A program made the translations under genes and the position numbers. 25,640 nucleotides of DNA from positions 1 through 25,640 of the forward strand of contig CAILWD010000324.1 in the NCBI GenBank assembly GCA_903837815.1, written 5' to 3'. Below, piece after piece: positions 15,097-22,665 of the stretch (position 1 is its first letter; every line of letters starts with the position of its first letter). A model generated the notes under the pieces. That model saw only the letters and a program-made list of their open reading frames with translations. It made no database searches and was not told the DNA's origin. This stretch comes from an uncultured Chloroflexota bacterium (lineage in GTDB: Bacteria > Chloroflexota > Anaerolineae > Anaerolineales > Villigracilaceae).

Positions 15097-16296
15097 ATGA
15101 AATATAACTTCCCCCTTTTCTGGCGCTCGCTCTATCGCTCCTTCTTCGACTCCAAAAACACCACCGCCCGCCTCACAAAAAAACGCATCATTTTTCTGAC
15201 GCTCTTCGTCATCGTTTGGATTCCCGGAATGCTCATCCACTGGTTCTGTTTCTGGCTGGATGATATCCTCTTCCCCGATTACAAAAAACAAGTCATCGAA
15301 AAGCCGTTATTCATCCTCGGCAACCTGCGCAGCGGATCGACCTTCCTGCACCGCCTGCTTTCCCGTGATTCGCAGACCTTCACCAGCCTCACCACCTGGG
15401 ACATCTACCTGACTCCCTCGGTGACACAAAAGAAGATTACGCAGTTTGTGGCGCGGCTCGACAACAAATATTTCGGCGGGGCGCTGCATCGCCTGCTTTA
15501 CAAATTCGACGCCGCCACCCTGGGCAAAATCAAAATACACCCCATTTCTTTCTTCCAACCCGAAGAGGACGAGAACATCCACCTGCTCATCTGGGACGGC
15601 TACTTCGTCACCTTCCTCTTCCCCTTCATGGACGAAATGCCGAACTATCAACGCTTCGACGAGGTACTCAGCCCCGAACACAAGCGCCGCATCATGACCT
15701 TCTACAAATCCATGTTGCAGCGTCACATGTACGCAACGGGCAAGAAATACTTTGTGGCGAAGAATCCCGCTTTCAGCGCCAAAATCGAAACCCTGCGCGA
15801 ATTCTTCCCCGAAGCGAGAATCATTTACCTCGCCCGCAACCCGCTCGACATGCTGCCCTCGACCGTTTCATGGATCAACTACGCGCGGCGGCAATTCACC
15901 GAACCTGAACCCGGCTATCATTACATCGAAGAAATTTTGGATTTGACCCAGCACTGGTACCGTCATCCGCTGCGTTATCTGGATTCTCACCCCTCGCCCC
16001 GCAACCTGATTCTGAAATACGACGATTTGATCCAACGCCCCGAAGCGGTCATCCGCAGCTTCTACGAGCAGTTCGGCTATCCCGACAAACCCGGTCTGCC
16101 CATCATCATCGACCAGGCGGTCAAGGAGACGTTGACCTTCACCAGCGACCACAACTACTCCTACGAAAAGATGGGATTTAACCGCGAACAAATCGTGGCG
16201 ATGTATGCCGACATCTTCGAGCGCTTCGACTTCGACACCCGCGAGCCGTTTGTGGAAAGAGAAAAGGTGGAAGTGGAGAGAGTGAAAAGGCAGTAA
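15097..16296 (+). CDS. Membrane-anchored sulfotransferase-family protein
   Basis: A 399-residue protein of the PAPS-dependent sulfotransferase family. One or two membrane segments occupy about 31-54. The 5'-phosphosulfate loop is GNLRSGSTFLHRLL at 75-88. The 3'-phosphate site is RNPLDMLPS, with Arg and Ser at the expected spacing, in the later segment IIYLARNPLDM. A substrate cannot be told; glycans, lipids and peptides are all acceptors in this family. The start at 15097 gives MKYNFPLFW and avoids coding through the inverted repeat; a weak AAGG lies 13 bases upstream. The C-terminal tail (REKVEVERVKRQ) is highly charged. It stands alone, ending at the terminator shared with the TPR gene. Confidence 0.85.
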   Translation: MKYNFPLFWRSLYRSFFDSKNTTARLTKKRIIFLTLFVIVWIPGMLIHWFCFWLDDILFPDYKKQVIEKPLFILGNLRSGSTFLHRLLSRDSQTFTSLTTWDIYLTPSVTQKKITQFVARLDNKYFGGALHRLLYKFDAATLGKIKIHPISFFQPEEDENIHLLIWDGYFVTFLFPFMDEMPNYQRFDEVLSPEHKRRIMTFYKSMLQRHMYATGKKYFVAKNPAFSAKIETLREFFPEARIIYLARNPLDMLPSTVSWINYARRQFTEPEPGYHYIEEILDLTQHWYRHPLRYLDSHPSPRNLILKYDDLIQRPEAVIRSFYEQFGYPDKPGLPIIIDQAVKETLTFTSDHNYSYEKMGFNREQIVAMYADIFERFDFDTREPFVEREKVEVERVKRQ

Positions 16297-16301
16297 AGTA
16301 C

Positions 16302-16349
16302 GCAGGTAGACAGGTAGATAAGTAAACAGGTAAAAAAGTAAAAGGTAGA
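16302..16349 (+). repeat. Degenerate short tandem repeat (CAGGTAGA-like)
   Basis: A purine-rich stretch made of about eight-base units: CAGGTAGA twice, then variants with GTAAA and again GGTAGA. It starts six bases after the sulfotransferase stop and runs to the terminator. It looks like replication slippage in noncoding DNA. Confidence 0.6.
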
Positions 16350-16352
16350 TGG

Positions 16353-16384
16353 GAGCGCAGAGGTTTTACTTCTGCGCTCTTTTT
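16353..16384 (+). terminator. Intrinsic terminator of the sulfotransferase gene
   Basis: GAGCGCAGA (16353-16361) pairs with TCTGCGCTC (16371-16379) around a nine-base loop and is followed by five T. The stop codon of the convergent TPR gene begins at the very next base. The leftward strand lacks a good T-run. Confidence 0.85.
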
Positions 16385-17779
16385 CTACGGAAAATACTGC
16401 TTCAAAAGTTGCTCTGCGATTTCCCCATACGAACCATCCGGGTCTGTATTCTGAATGGAAACCAGTTTCCCCTTCGCCAACGAATAATTTCCCTGCGCGA
16501 GGTAGGTCAGCGCCAGATGGAGGTGGGCTGACAAGTAATCGGGGAAACGTTTGGTCGCATCCAGCAGGGTTTGCTCGGCGCTGGCATAACGCCCCGAAGC
16601 GAGATACACCCAGCCCAATGCATCCAATGTAGACGGGTCATCGGGAGAAAGTTTCACCGCTTTTTGGGCGGCGGGCAGACCGATTTCATCGAGGTAGATG
16701 TTGTTCCCGGCGCAAAAGACAGCCAGCAAAGCCCAGTAGGTGGATTCGTTCGGCGCGAGTTCCGTTGCGCGGCGATAGGATGCCAACGCCGAAACCAGAT
16801 CGCCGCGCTTGACGTACGCTTCGCCAAGTCCCGCCTGCCATGCGGGGTTATCCGGCTCAGCGCCGGCGGCAAGCAGGTATTCAGCCAGCATCTGCGGGTA
16901 TTTTTCGTGGCGGCTCCAATACAGGGCGCGCAAGCCGCGCACAACCACCGAAGTATGATCCAGCCTGACAGCCTTATCCAGTTCGACCAATCCACTTTGA
17001 CCAATTTGTTGTTTTGCCTCGCCAAGCCATGCCCACGCCTCGGCATTTTTCTCATCGAGAGAGACGGCTTTCTCGAAGGCTGGAATTGCCAATGCCCATT
17101 CCTTGACCAGACCGAGGGCGCGGCCGTTCGTCACCATTTGTTTTGAGGCGTCAGGCTGGGTGGCAGACAAGTTCAAGGCGGAGCGCAAGGTTTGGATAGC
17201 GGGGTCAAATTTCGGGTCGAGCGAGGCGGCAAACATCAAATGCGTGAGCGCCTGTTCAGGCTCCAGCACAGTCAGCAATAAACCCAGGCGGTAATGGGCG
17301 CGGGCATCTTCCGGATTCAAGCGAATCAGGTTTTGCATCACATCCCTCTCTGCCACGATGTCATTTTTGCGAACATAGACCATGGAAAGCAGGTTATACA
17401 GGTTGGGCGAATCATAGGTCTGCAAGCCCTGCCTCAACGCGACATCCGCAGCGTCCAAATCGCCCAAAGTTAAGTGGGTTATCCCCAACCACACTCTGCC
17501 CGGCTCGGTAAACGAGGATACACGCCCAAAATAGTCAAGAGCCTGTAAATGTTTCCCTGCTCTCGTAGCAGCAACGCCCGCGCTTTCCCACAAATCGTCA
17601 CGCCAGGGAAGCAGGCGGGCGGCTTGGGCGTAAGACCCCGCAGCGGAGGCATAATCCTGCGCGCCGAAACTGGCTTTGGCGCGGTTCAGCCAAACAACCC
17701 CCATCGAAGGGATGGGAGCCAGAAAAGCTGCGAGCAGCGCAAACAAGACGAGCGGGGCGGTAATTTTCTTTAGAAGCAT
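16385..17779 (-). CDS. Exported or membrane-anchored TPR-repeat protein
   Basis: A 464-residue protein with a hydrophobic N-terminus (about 7-28) that is a signal peptide or anchor, then tetratricopeptide-like helical repeats to the end. Clear repeats include ASFGAQDYASAAGSYAQAARL, the DPDNPAWQAGLGEAYVKRGD region, STLDALGWVYLASGRYASAE and SAHLHLALTYLAQGNYSLAK. Such proteins are scaffolds for protein contacts; no catalytic motif is visible. TATAAT lies ten bases upstream of the ATG without a Shine-Dalgarno. It is divergent from the kinase-like gene, 62 bases away. What it binds is unknown. Confidence 0.88.
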   Translation of the reverse strand: MLLKKITAPLVLFALLAAFLAPIPSMGVVWLNRAKASFGAQDYASAAGSYAQAARLLPWRDDLWESAGVAATRAGKHLQALDYFGRVSSFTEPGRVWLGITHLTLGDLDAADVALRQGLQTYDSPNLYNLLSMVYVRKNDIVAERDVMQNLIRLNPEDARAHYRLGLLLTVLEPEQALTHLMFAASLDPKFDPAIQTLRSALNLSATQPDASKQMVTNGRALGLVKEWALAIPAFEKAVSLDEKNAEAWAWLGEAKQQIGQSGLVELDKAVRLDHTSVVVRGLRALYWSRHEKYPQMLAEYLLAAGAEPDNPAWQAGLGEAYVKRGDLVSALASYRRATELAPNESTYWALLAVFCAGNNIYLDEIGLPAAQKAVKLSPDDPSTLDALGWVYLASGRYASAEQTLLDATKRFPDYLSAHLHLALTYLAQGNYSLAKGKLVSIQNTDPDGSYGEIAEQLLKQYFP

Positions 17780-17789
17780 TGTAACGATA

Positions 17790-17795
17790 ATTATA
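17790..17795 (-). promoter_or_regulatory. -10 box of the TPR gene, near-leaderless
   Basis: Read leftward, TATAAT is followed by ten bases (TATCGTTACA) and the ATG at 17779. Only about three untranslated bases are expected. Confidence 0.6.
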
Positions 17796-17828
17796 CGCGG
17801 GGCAAGCCGTATTTCTTTAAACTGGCAG

Positions 17829-17834
17829 TATAAT
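17829..17834 (+). promoter_or_regulatory. -10 box of the kinase-like gene, leaderless
   Basis: GGCAG then TATAAT, seven bases (AATCACA) and ATG at 17842. It is the clearest of the leaderless promoters in this window. Together with the leftward box at 17790-17795 it forms a compact divergent promoter. Confidence 0.7.
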
Positions 17835-17841
17835 AATCACA

Positions 17842-20199
17842 ATGAGTGCATTTACCAGCCTGATTCTCACTCAACTAACCGTTCCCCCCGGCGATTTGAT
17901 CTACTACATCGTTCTGGTCTTTGCCGTGGCAAGCGCGCTGCAATCGGCGTTCAATCACTGGCGGGTAAGCGAGTTCCCACAAGCCAAGCGAGCCTTTCTC
18001 GGCCTTGGGGTATTGCTTGGCGCACAGGTTGTCATGTTTGTCTTTAGCGGACTTGGCTGGCAGCGCCTGATCGACCCGACAGTAATCCTGCCGCCACTCG
18101 ACCGCGCTTATATCCTCTTTGGTATTATCTGGATTACCTGGCTTTACGGCTTTCCCGAACCCAATAAAGCGGCGGATGCAATCGCAAGCCTTCTGAGCCT
18201 GCTGGTCATTATTGCCTTTGCCGTCAGCCTGCTCATCTGGCAGCCACAGGCGGAATCGGTCAGCTACAACCAGACCAATGACGACTGGGCATGGCAATTC
18301 GGCGCCATGCTCGCAACAGTAATCAGCGCCGCCATTCTCTTCGTCCGCAAACCAGACGGGATGTGGAACGGCGTCATCCTGCTAGCCATCGGCTTTTTGG
18401 GACATGTGGGACACTTCCTTTTTCCGGTGGAAGGAAATTATTCCGGCATCGTGCGCCTCGCCTACATGGCGGCATACCCGATCCTGCTCACCCTGCCGCA
18501 GCGTTTCTCCATCTCTCTTCCGCCTGCCAACGTCAGCCTGGGCGCCATTCCAGCGGGCAAAAAACAGGATACCTCTGCCGGCCTACCCGAACGCCGCCGC
18601 TATAGCACCGACCCGAAGACCTTCCACGCCATGCTTGCGCTGGCAGCCGAAACCAACTCTACAAAAATCAGCCAGGCGATTACCCGCGCCATCGCACAGA
18701 CCATGCTCTCCGATCTGTGTTTCATGATCCGGTTGGCAGATAACGGCAACCAGTTGCAGATTGCCGGTGGATATGATTTGATTCGTGAAGATATCCTCGA
18801 AGGCGGTTCGCTCAATAAAAACGCCATCCCCATGCTGGCAAACTCCCTCCAGCGCGGACGCCCGCTGCGGATGCCTGCCAGCAGTACCTCTGCCGACGTA
18901 AAGGGATTGGGCGATATTCTCGGCTTGAGCAACCCCGGTCATCTTTTGTGTGTGCCAATCCTCACCCCGGAAAAAGAGGCATTGGGCGGCGTGTTGCTGC
19001 TCTCGCCCTACTCTGACCGCAGTTGGACGGCTGAGGATCAAGCATACCTCTCGAACATTGCAGCGTCCCTGGTGCCGATCATCCAGCGCAGCCAGACGGC
19101 GAACAAACTGGAGACACAAAACGATCAGACGCGCGAAAAGATCGCCGATCTCGAACTACATATCAAGGAACTCTCCCGTGAACTGGAAATTGCGCGCGCC
19201 GAAAATCAGAAGAGCAACGCAATGGAAATGGGTTCCATGCTTGCAGCGCAGGAAGAGTCACAGCGCATCATCGAACAGTTGCAGACCGAGAACGCCGAAA
19301 TGCGCATGGGCATGAGCGCCCAACCTTCCGCATCCGTTTCGCAAATGGAAACCGACCTGAAAAAGACCTTGCAGGAACTGGCTCATCTACAAAACCAGCT
19401 TGTCGAAGCAAACATGAAGGCGCATGAACTCGAAAAGGGGCACATCGCCATCAAAAGCACTGAGCAGGCGGAGGTGGTGGCATCCATCGCGCAGGAACTG
19501 CGTCAGCCGCTTTCGTCCATCGTCGGATATACCGACCTGCTGCTGGGTGAATCGGTGGGGATCCTCGGAACCCTGCAGCGTAAATTCGTGGAACGCATCA
19601 AAGCCTCGACGGAACGCATCAACAGCCTGACCAATGACATGATCCAAATTACCACGCTCGAAGCGGAGTTAAACGACCTCAAACTCGAAGCGGTGGATCT
19701 GAACACGGTCATCGATAACGCCATGTCCTACACCAGCGCTCAAGTGCGCGAAAAGAATATCTCGATGAATCTCGACCTGCCCAAGAAACTTGTGCCTGTG
19801 CAGGCAGATCGCGACGCATTGCAGCAAATTCTGATTCACCTTTTGCAAAACGCGGGGGCGGCAACCCCATTCGAAGGAACGATCAGGCTGAAGGTGCAGA
19901 CAAGAAACGAAGCGGGGATCGAATACATCCTGATTCAAGTCACAGATATGGGCGGCGGCATTCCTGCGAATGATATTCCTCGCGTTTTCACCCGACTCTA
20001 TCGCGCCGAAAATGTGTTAATTCAAGGCGTCGGAGATACAGGCGTGGGACTCTCCATTGCAAAAGTGCTCACCGAGGCGCACCGCGGACGAATTTGGGTC
20101 GAAAGTGAACAGGGGGCCGGCTCCACGTTTAGCGTATTGCTGCCCACCAGCGGTAATATCGACCGGAACGCGATGCCCAAGAGCAAAGGAAAGAGCTAA
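17842..20199 (+). CDS. 7TM-GAF-coiled-coil histidine-kinase-like protein lacking the H-box His
   Basis: A 785-residue membrane sensor. Seven predicted membrane helices lie at about 18-37, 51-71, 88-104, 113-133, 151-168, 176-194 and 203-219. A GAF domain spans about 260-420, a long coiled coil about 420-545, then a HisKA-like helix pair and an ATPase. Where kinases have HELRTP this protein has QELRQPLSSIVGY: the phospho-acceptor position is Q551. The ATPase looks intact, with LLQNAG (N box), DMGGGI (G1) and GDTGVGLSIAK (G2). It may bind ATP and signal by shape, phosphorylate elsewhere, or act on a partner kinase. TAA overlaps the next ATG by one base (TAATG), so it is coupled to the LysM gene. 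Confidence 0.9.
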   Translation: MSAFTSLILTQLTVPPGDLIYYIVLVFAVASALQSAFNHWRVSEFPQAKRAFLGLGVLLGAQVVMFVFSGLGWQRLIDPTVILPPLDRAYILFGIIWITWLYGFPEPNKAADAIASLLSLLVIIAFAVSLLIWQPQAESVSYNQTNDDWAWQFGAMLATVISAAILFVRKPDGMWNGVILLAIGFLGHVGHFLFPVEGNYSGIVRLAYMAAYPILLTLPQRFSISLPPANVSLGAIPAGKKQDTSAGLPERRRYSTDPKTFHAMLALAAETNSTKISQAITRAIAQTMLSDLCFMIRLADNGNQLQIAGGYDLIREDILEGGSLNKNAIPMLANSLQRGRPLRMPASSTSADVKGLGDILGLSNPGHLLCVPILTPEKEALGGVLLLSPYSDRSWTAEDQAYLSNIAASLVPIIQRSQTANKLETQNDQTREKIADLELHIKELSRELEIARAENQKSNAMEMGSMLAAQEESQRIIEQLQTENAEMRMGMSAQPSASVSQMETDLKKTLQELAHLQNQLVEANMKAHELEKGHIAIKSTEQAEVVASIAQELRQPLSSIVGYTDLLLGESVGILGTLQRKFVERIKASTERINSLTNDMIQITTLEAELNDLKLEAVDLNTVIDNAMSYTSAQVREKNISMNLDLPKKLVPVQADRDALQQILIHLLQNAGAATPFEGTIRLKVQTRNEAGIEYILIQVTDMGGGIPANDIPRVFTRLYRAENVLIQGVGDTGVGLSIAKVLTEAHRGRIWVESEQGAGSTFSVLLPTSGNIDRNAMPKSKGKS

Positions 20200-21041
20200 T
20201 GCAAAGTCTGCGCGGGCTTGGCAACGCGCTGGTAGTGGCGCTGATCTCCATCGGGTTGATGGTCGGGGCTTTGTCCATCTCGCTGGTGGAATTTGTGCCA
20301 CAGGTAACCCCCACAGCGCAAAGCCTGGTTATACCTCCCACACCTCTGACTGCCACCAATACACCCATCCCCACGCTGACTCCAACCCTGGGGATTGAAT
20401 CACCCACCCCCAGCGCCACTCTGACATCAACCATCACTTTCACGCCGCCTGCCTCCTGTCCTCCCCCTTCGGGCTGGTCTCAAATCCTAATTCAAGCCGG
20501 CGAAACGCTGGATAATATCGTCGCGCGCTACCGTAGCAACAAGGATGAACTGCGCCACGCCAACTGCCTGCTGACCGACTCTCTGGTGCCCGGGTCCATG
20601 CTTTACGTCCCGCCAGTGGCGACCAACACCGTTGCCGCCTGCGTCCCCGGTGCGTCTAACTGGACGAAAGGATACACGGTCAGATCCGGCGATACGATCT
20701 ATTCCATCGCGCTCAATTACTATACCAACGCCAGCCAGTTGAAGAACATCAACTGCCGGCCCAGTGACTTGATCTATGCGGGAGAGGTTCTCTGGGTGCC
20801 GAACATCGCCACGCGGACTCCGTACCCAACGCCGTTACCCGGCAGCACGGTCACACCCCGCCCCACCGAGACGGATTTGCCGTACACCATCACAGTCCTG
20901 CCATTTACAATCACCGTCCTGCCCTTTACCGCCACAGTGGAGCCAAGTCGCACGCCGGTCCCAGCAACGCCGACCGCCATTTCAACGCCCACCGCAATTG
21001 CCACGCAAACGGCAAGCCCAACCGCTTTCCCTTCGCCCTAA
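20199..21041 (+). CDS. Membrane-anchored protein with two LysM domains and Pro/Thr-rich stalks
   Basis: A 280-residue cell-envelope protein. A hydrophobic anchor lies at about 10-32. A Pro/Thr-rich linker (about 33-85) leads to two LysM domains, about 95-145 (IQAGETLDNIVARY) and about 160-208 (YTVRSGDTIYSIALNYY), which bind glycans with N-acetylglucosamine such as peptidoglycan. The C-terminus is a second low-complexity stalk with a TITVLPF heptad repeated in tandem, then PT-rich text. Cys pairs in the LysM domains may form disulfides. It starts on the last base of the preceding gene's stop. It would sample the wall for, or be controlled by, the kinase-like protein; this link is inferred from coupling. 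Confidence 0.88.
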   Translation: MQSLRGLGNALVVALISIGLMVGALSISLVEFVPQVTPTAQSLVIPPTPLTATNTPIPTLTPTLGIESPTPSATLTSTITFTPPASCPPPSGWSQILIQAGETLDNIVARYRSNKDELRHANCLLTDSLVPGSMLYVPPVATNTVAACVPGASNWTKGYTVRSGDTIYSIALNYYTNASQLKNINCRPSDLIYAGEVLWVPNIATRTPYPTPLPGSTVTPRPTETDLPYTITVLPFTITVLPFTATVEPSRTPVPATPTAISTPTAIATQTASPTAFPSP

Positions 21042-21060
21042 ACTGTTCCAAAAGCCACAG

Positions 21061-21122
21061 ACCCTAAAGGTTTCACCGCAAAATCGGATACAATCCTGCC
21101 AATGAAACCTTTAGGGTTTTTT
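21061..21122 (+). terminator. Long-loop terminator of the kinase-LysM pair
   Basis: ACCCTAAAGGTTTC (21061-21074) is perfectly complementary to 21104-21117, with a 29-base loop, and TTTTTT follows the stem. The loop contains a -10 box and the right arm contains a start codon, so the element also belongs to the next transcription unit. Confidence 0.75.
21089..21094 (+). promoter_or_regulatory. -10 box inside the terminator loop
   Basis: TACAAT is followed by seven bases (CCTGCCA) and ATG at 21102, the same spacing as the leaderless promoters of this window. A transcript starting here contains only the right arm, so it cannot fold the terminator. Confidence 0.5.
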
Positions 21123-21134
21123 CTTTGGTTTTGA
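21102..21134 (+). CDS. Ten-residue leader peptide upstream of the LCP gene
   Basis: ATG at 21102 opens ten codons (MKPLGFFLWF) ending in TGA at 21132-21134, one base before the LCP gene's ATG at 21136. The frames differ. The LCP start has no Shine-Dalgarno, so ribosomes finishing this short frame may restart there. Existence rests on the promoter spacing and the tight junction. Confidence 0.4.
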   Translation: MKPLGFFLWF

Positions 21135-21135
21135 T

Positions 21136-22641
21136 ATGAAATCATCCCAGCCATATTTCATCCTGTTCCTTTTCTTCGTATCCGCAGTTATTTTCTCCGC
21201 TTGCAACGCGGCGCCGCAGGAATCGGCTCCGCCTCCGCCGTTGATCCTCATCACTTCCGCGCCAAACGCATCTCCTACACCGACCCCTTTCCAACCGTCA
21301 CTCTACACGCCGACGCAGCCCGGGCTCTATTCCGCAGAAATAAATTCGCCGCCGCAAATCCTGCCTACGGAGACGCCGTCTCCATCCCCGGTTCCGCCTG
21401 TCAACCCCACCGCCACAGCCAATATTGCGCAATTATTCCCCACCGCTGCCGCGCCACCCGTTGCTGAAGTTGTTGCAATCACGCCCACCGCCCTGCCTCC
21501 TCTCACGGGCAATGAAACCATCAACTTCCTGCTCATCGGCTCAGACAAGCGCCCCGGCTCCTCGTACCGCACCGATACCCTGGTCATAGCCGTTGTCTGG
21601 TACAAGGAGGGACAAGTCTCGCTCATCTCCATCCCCCGCGACCTATGGGTGTACATCCCCACCGTCGGAATGCAACGCGTGAATACGGCTTACCAAAGCG
21701 GGGAGATTACCGGCTACACCGGCGGTGGACCGGGTCTGCTAAAAGACACCATTTCCTACAACCTCGGCATCCGCATCGACCACACTGCAATGGTGGAGTT
21801 CGATGGGTTCCGCCGCATCGTGGATACCCTCGGCGGCATCGAAGTACCGATTGCGTGCGCCTACACCGACTGGCGTTTAATCGACCCATCATACGATCCC
21901 TACAACGAAAATAACTGGTGGCTCTACACCGTCGGGCCGGGACAAATCCACATGGACGGCGACCTGGCGCTGTGGTATGCCCGCTCGCGTTCCAAATCCA
22001 ACGACTTCGACCGTGGGCGCCGACAGCAGGAAACCCTGCGATCCATCTTCGACAAAGCCCTGCGGACAGATACCTTCAGCAAGATTCCCCAACTCTATAA
22101 CGATTTCTCCAGCACAGTCATCACCGACATGGGGCTTGGCGATATGCTGCTGCTTGCCCCGCACGCCGTCAACTTCACCAACGCCAATATCCGCGGCTAC
22201 TACATCCGCCCACCCTATGTCAGCTCGTGGATGACTCCCGGCGGCGCGGCGGTCCTGCTTCCCAACGAAACCGAACTGGGGCAGATGCTCATCGAAGCCA
22301 CCACGCTATCCACATCAGCCGTCGAGCGCGAGACCATCACCGTGGATGTGCAAAACGGGACCACCCTCGACTCGTGGGATGCGCTCGCCGCCTCACGCCT
22401 AAACTATGCGGGATACCAAACCACGGTCTCGAACGCCGATCGCCGTGACTACCCATCCTCTGTCATCATCGACTTCACCCCCGGGCAGGATCCCAACCAA
22501 CGGCAGACTCTCCTCTCGACCCTCAACCTGTACGCCGCCAGCGTGCTTTCCCAACCCGACGCCAACAGTTCCGTCCAATATCGCGTCATCCTCGGCTATG
22601 ATTATGATCCCTGTTTCCAGCCTCAGGACTTGTCGCATTAG
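21136..22641 (+). CDS. LytR-CpsA-Psr (LCP) family lipoprotein
   Basis: A 501-residue cell-surface protein of the LCP family, which moves glycan polymers from lipid carriers onto peptidoglycan or other envelope acceptors. The signal peptide ends in a lipobox, FSAC with C23, and a long Pro/Thr-rich stalk (about 30-125) follows. The LCP domain (about 130-330) has GSDKRPGSSYRTDTLVIA, SIPRDLWVYIP and ALWYARSRSKSNDFDRGRRQQ; the Asp and Arg residues bind metal and pyrophosphate in studied members. A LytR_C-like domain (about 395-490, VDVQNGT) closes it. It lies downstream of the LysM gene but behind a terminator and an internal promoter. The transferred polymer is unknown. Confidence 0.93.
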   Translation: MKSSQPYFILFLFFVSAVIFSACNAAPQESAPPPPLILITSAPNASPTPTPFQPSLYTPTQPGLYSAEINSPPQILPTETPSPSPVPPVNPTATANIAQLFPTAAAPPVAEVVAITPTALPPLTGNETINFLLIGSDKRPGSSYRTDTLVIAVVWYKEGQVSLISIPRDLWVYIPTVGMQRVNTAYQSGEITGYTGGGPGLLKDTISYNLGIRIDHTAMVEFDGFRRIVDTLGGIEVPIACAYTDWRLIDPSYDPYNENNWWLYTVGPGQIHMDGDLALWYARSRSKSNDFDRGRRQQETLRSIFDKALRTDTFSKIPQLYNDFSSTVITDMGLGDMLLLAPHAVNFTNANIRGYYIRPPYVSSWMTPGGAAVLLPNETELGQMLIEATTLSTSAVERETITVDVQNGTTLDSWDALAASRLNYAGYQTTVSNADRRDYPSSVIIDFTPGQDPNQRQTLLSTLNLYAASVLSQPDANSSVQYRVILGYDYDPCFQPQDLSH

Positions 22642-22651
22642 ACTCTGCCAG

Positions 22652-22657
22652 TATAAT
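22652..22657 (+). promoter_or_regulatory. -10 box of the MFS gene, leaderless
   Basis: GCCAG then TATAAT, eight bases (CCCCTCTC) and ATG at 22666. It lies ten bases after the LCP stop codon. No Shine-Dalgarno is present. Confidence 0.7.
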
Positions 22658-22665
22658 CCCCTCTC

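Noticed and set aside
20883..20930. Noncoding tandem repeat in the LysM gene
   Set aside because: The roughly 21-base repeat is in frame and encodes the TITVLPF heptad, so it is part of the low-complexity stalk rather than a separate element.
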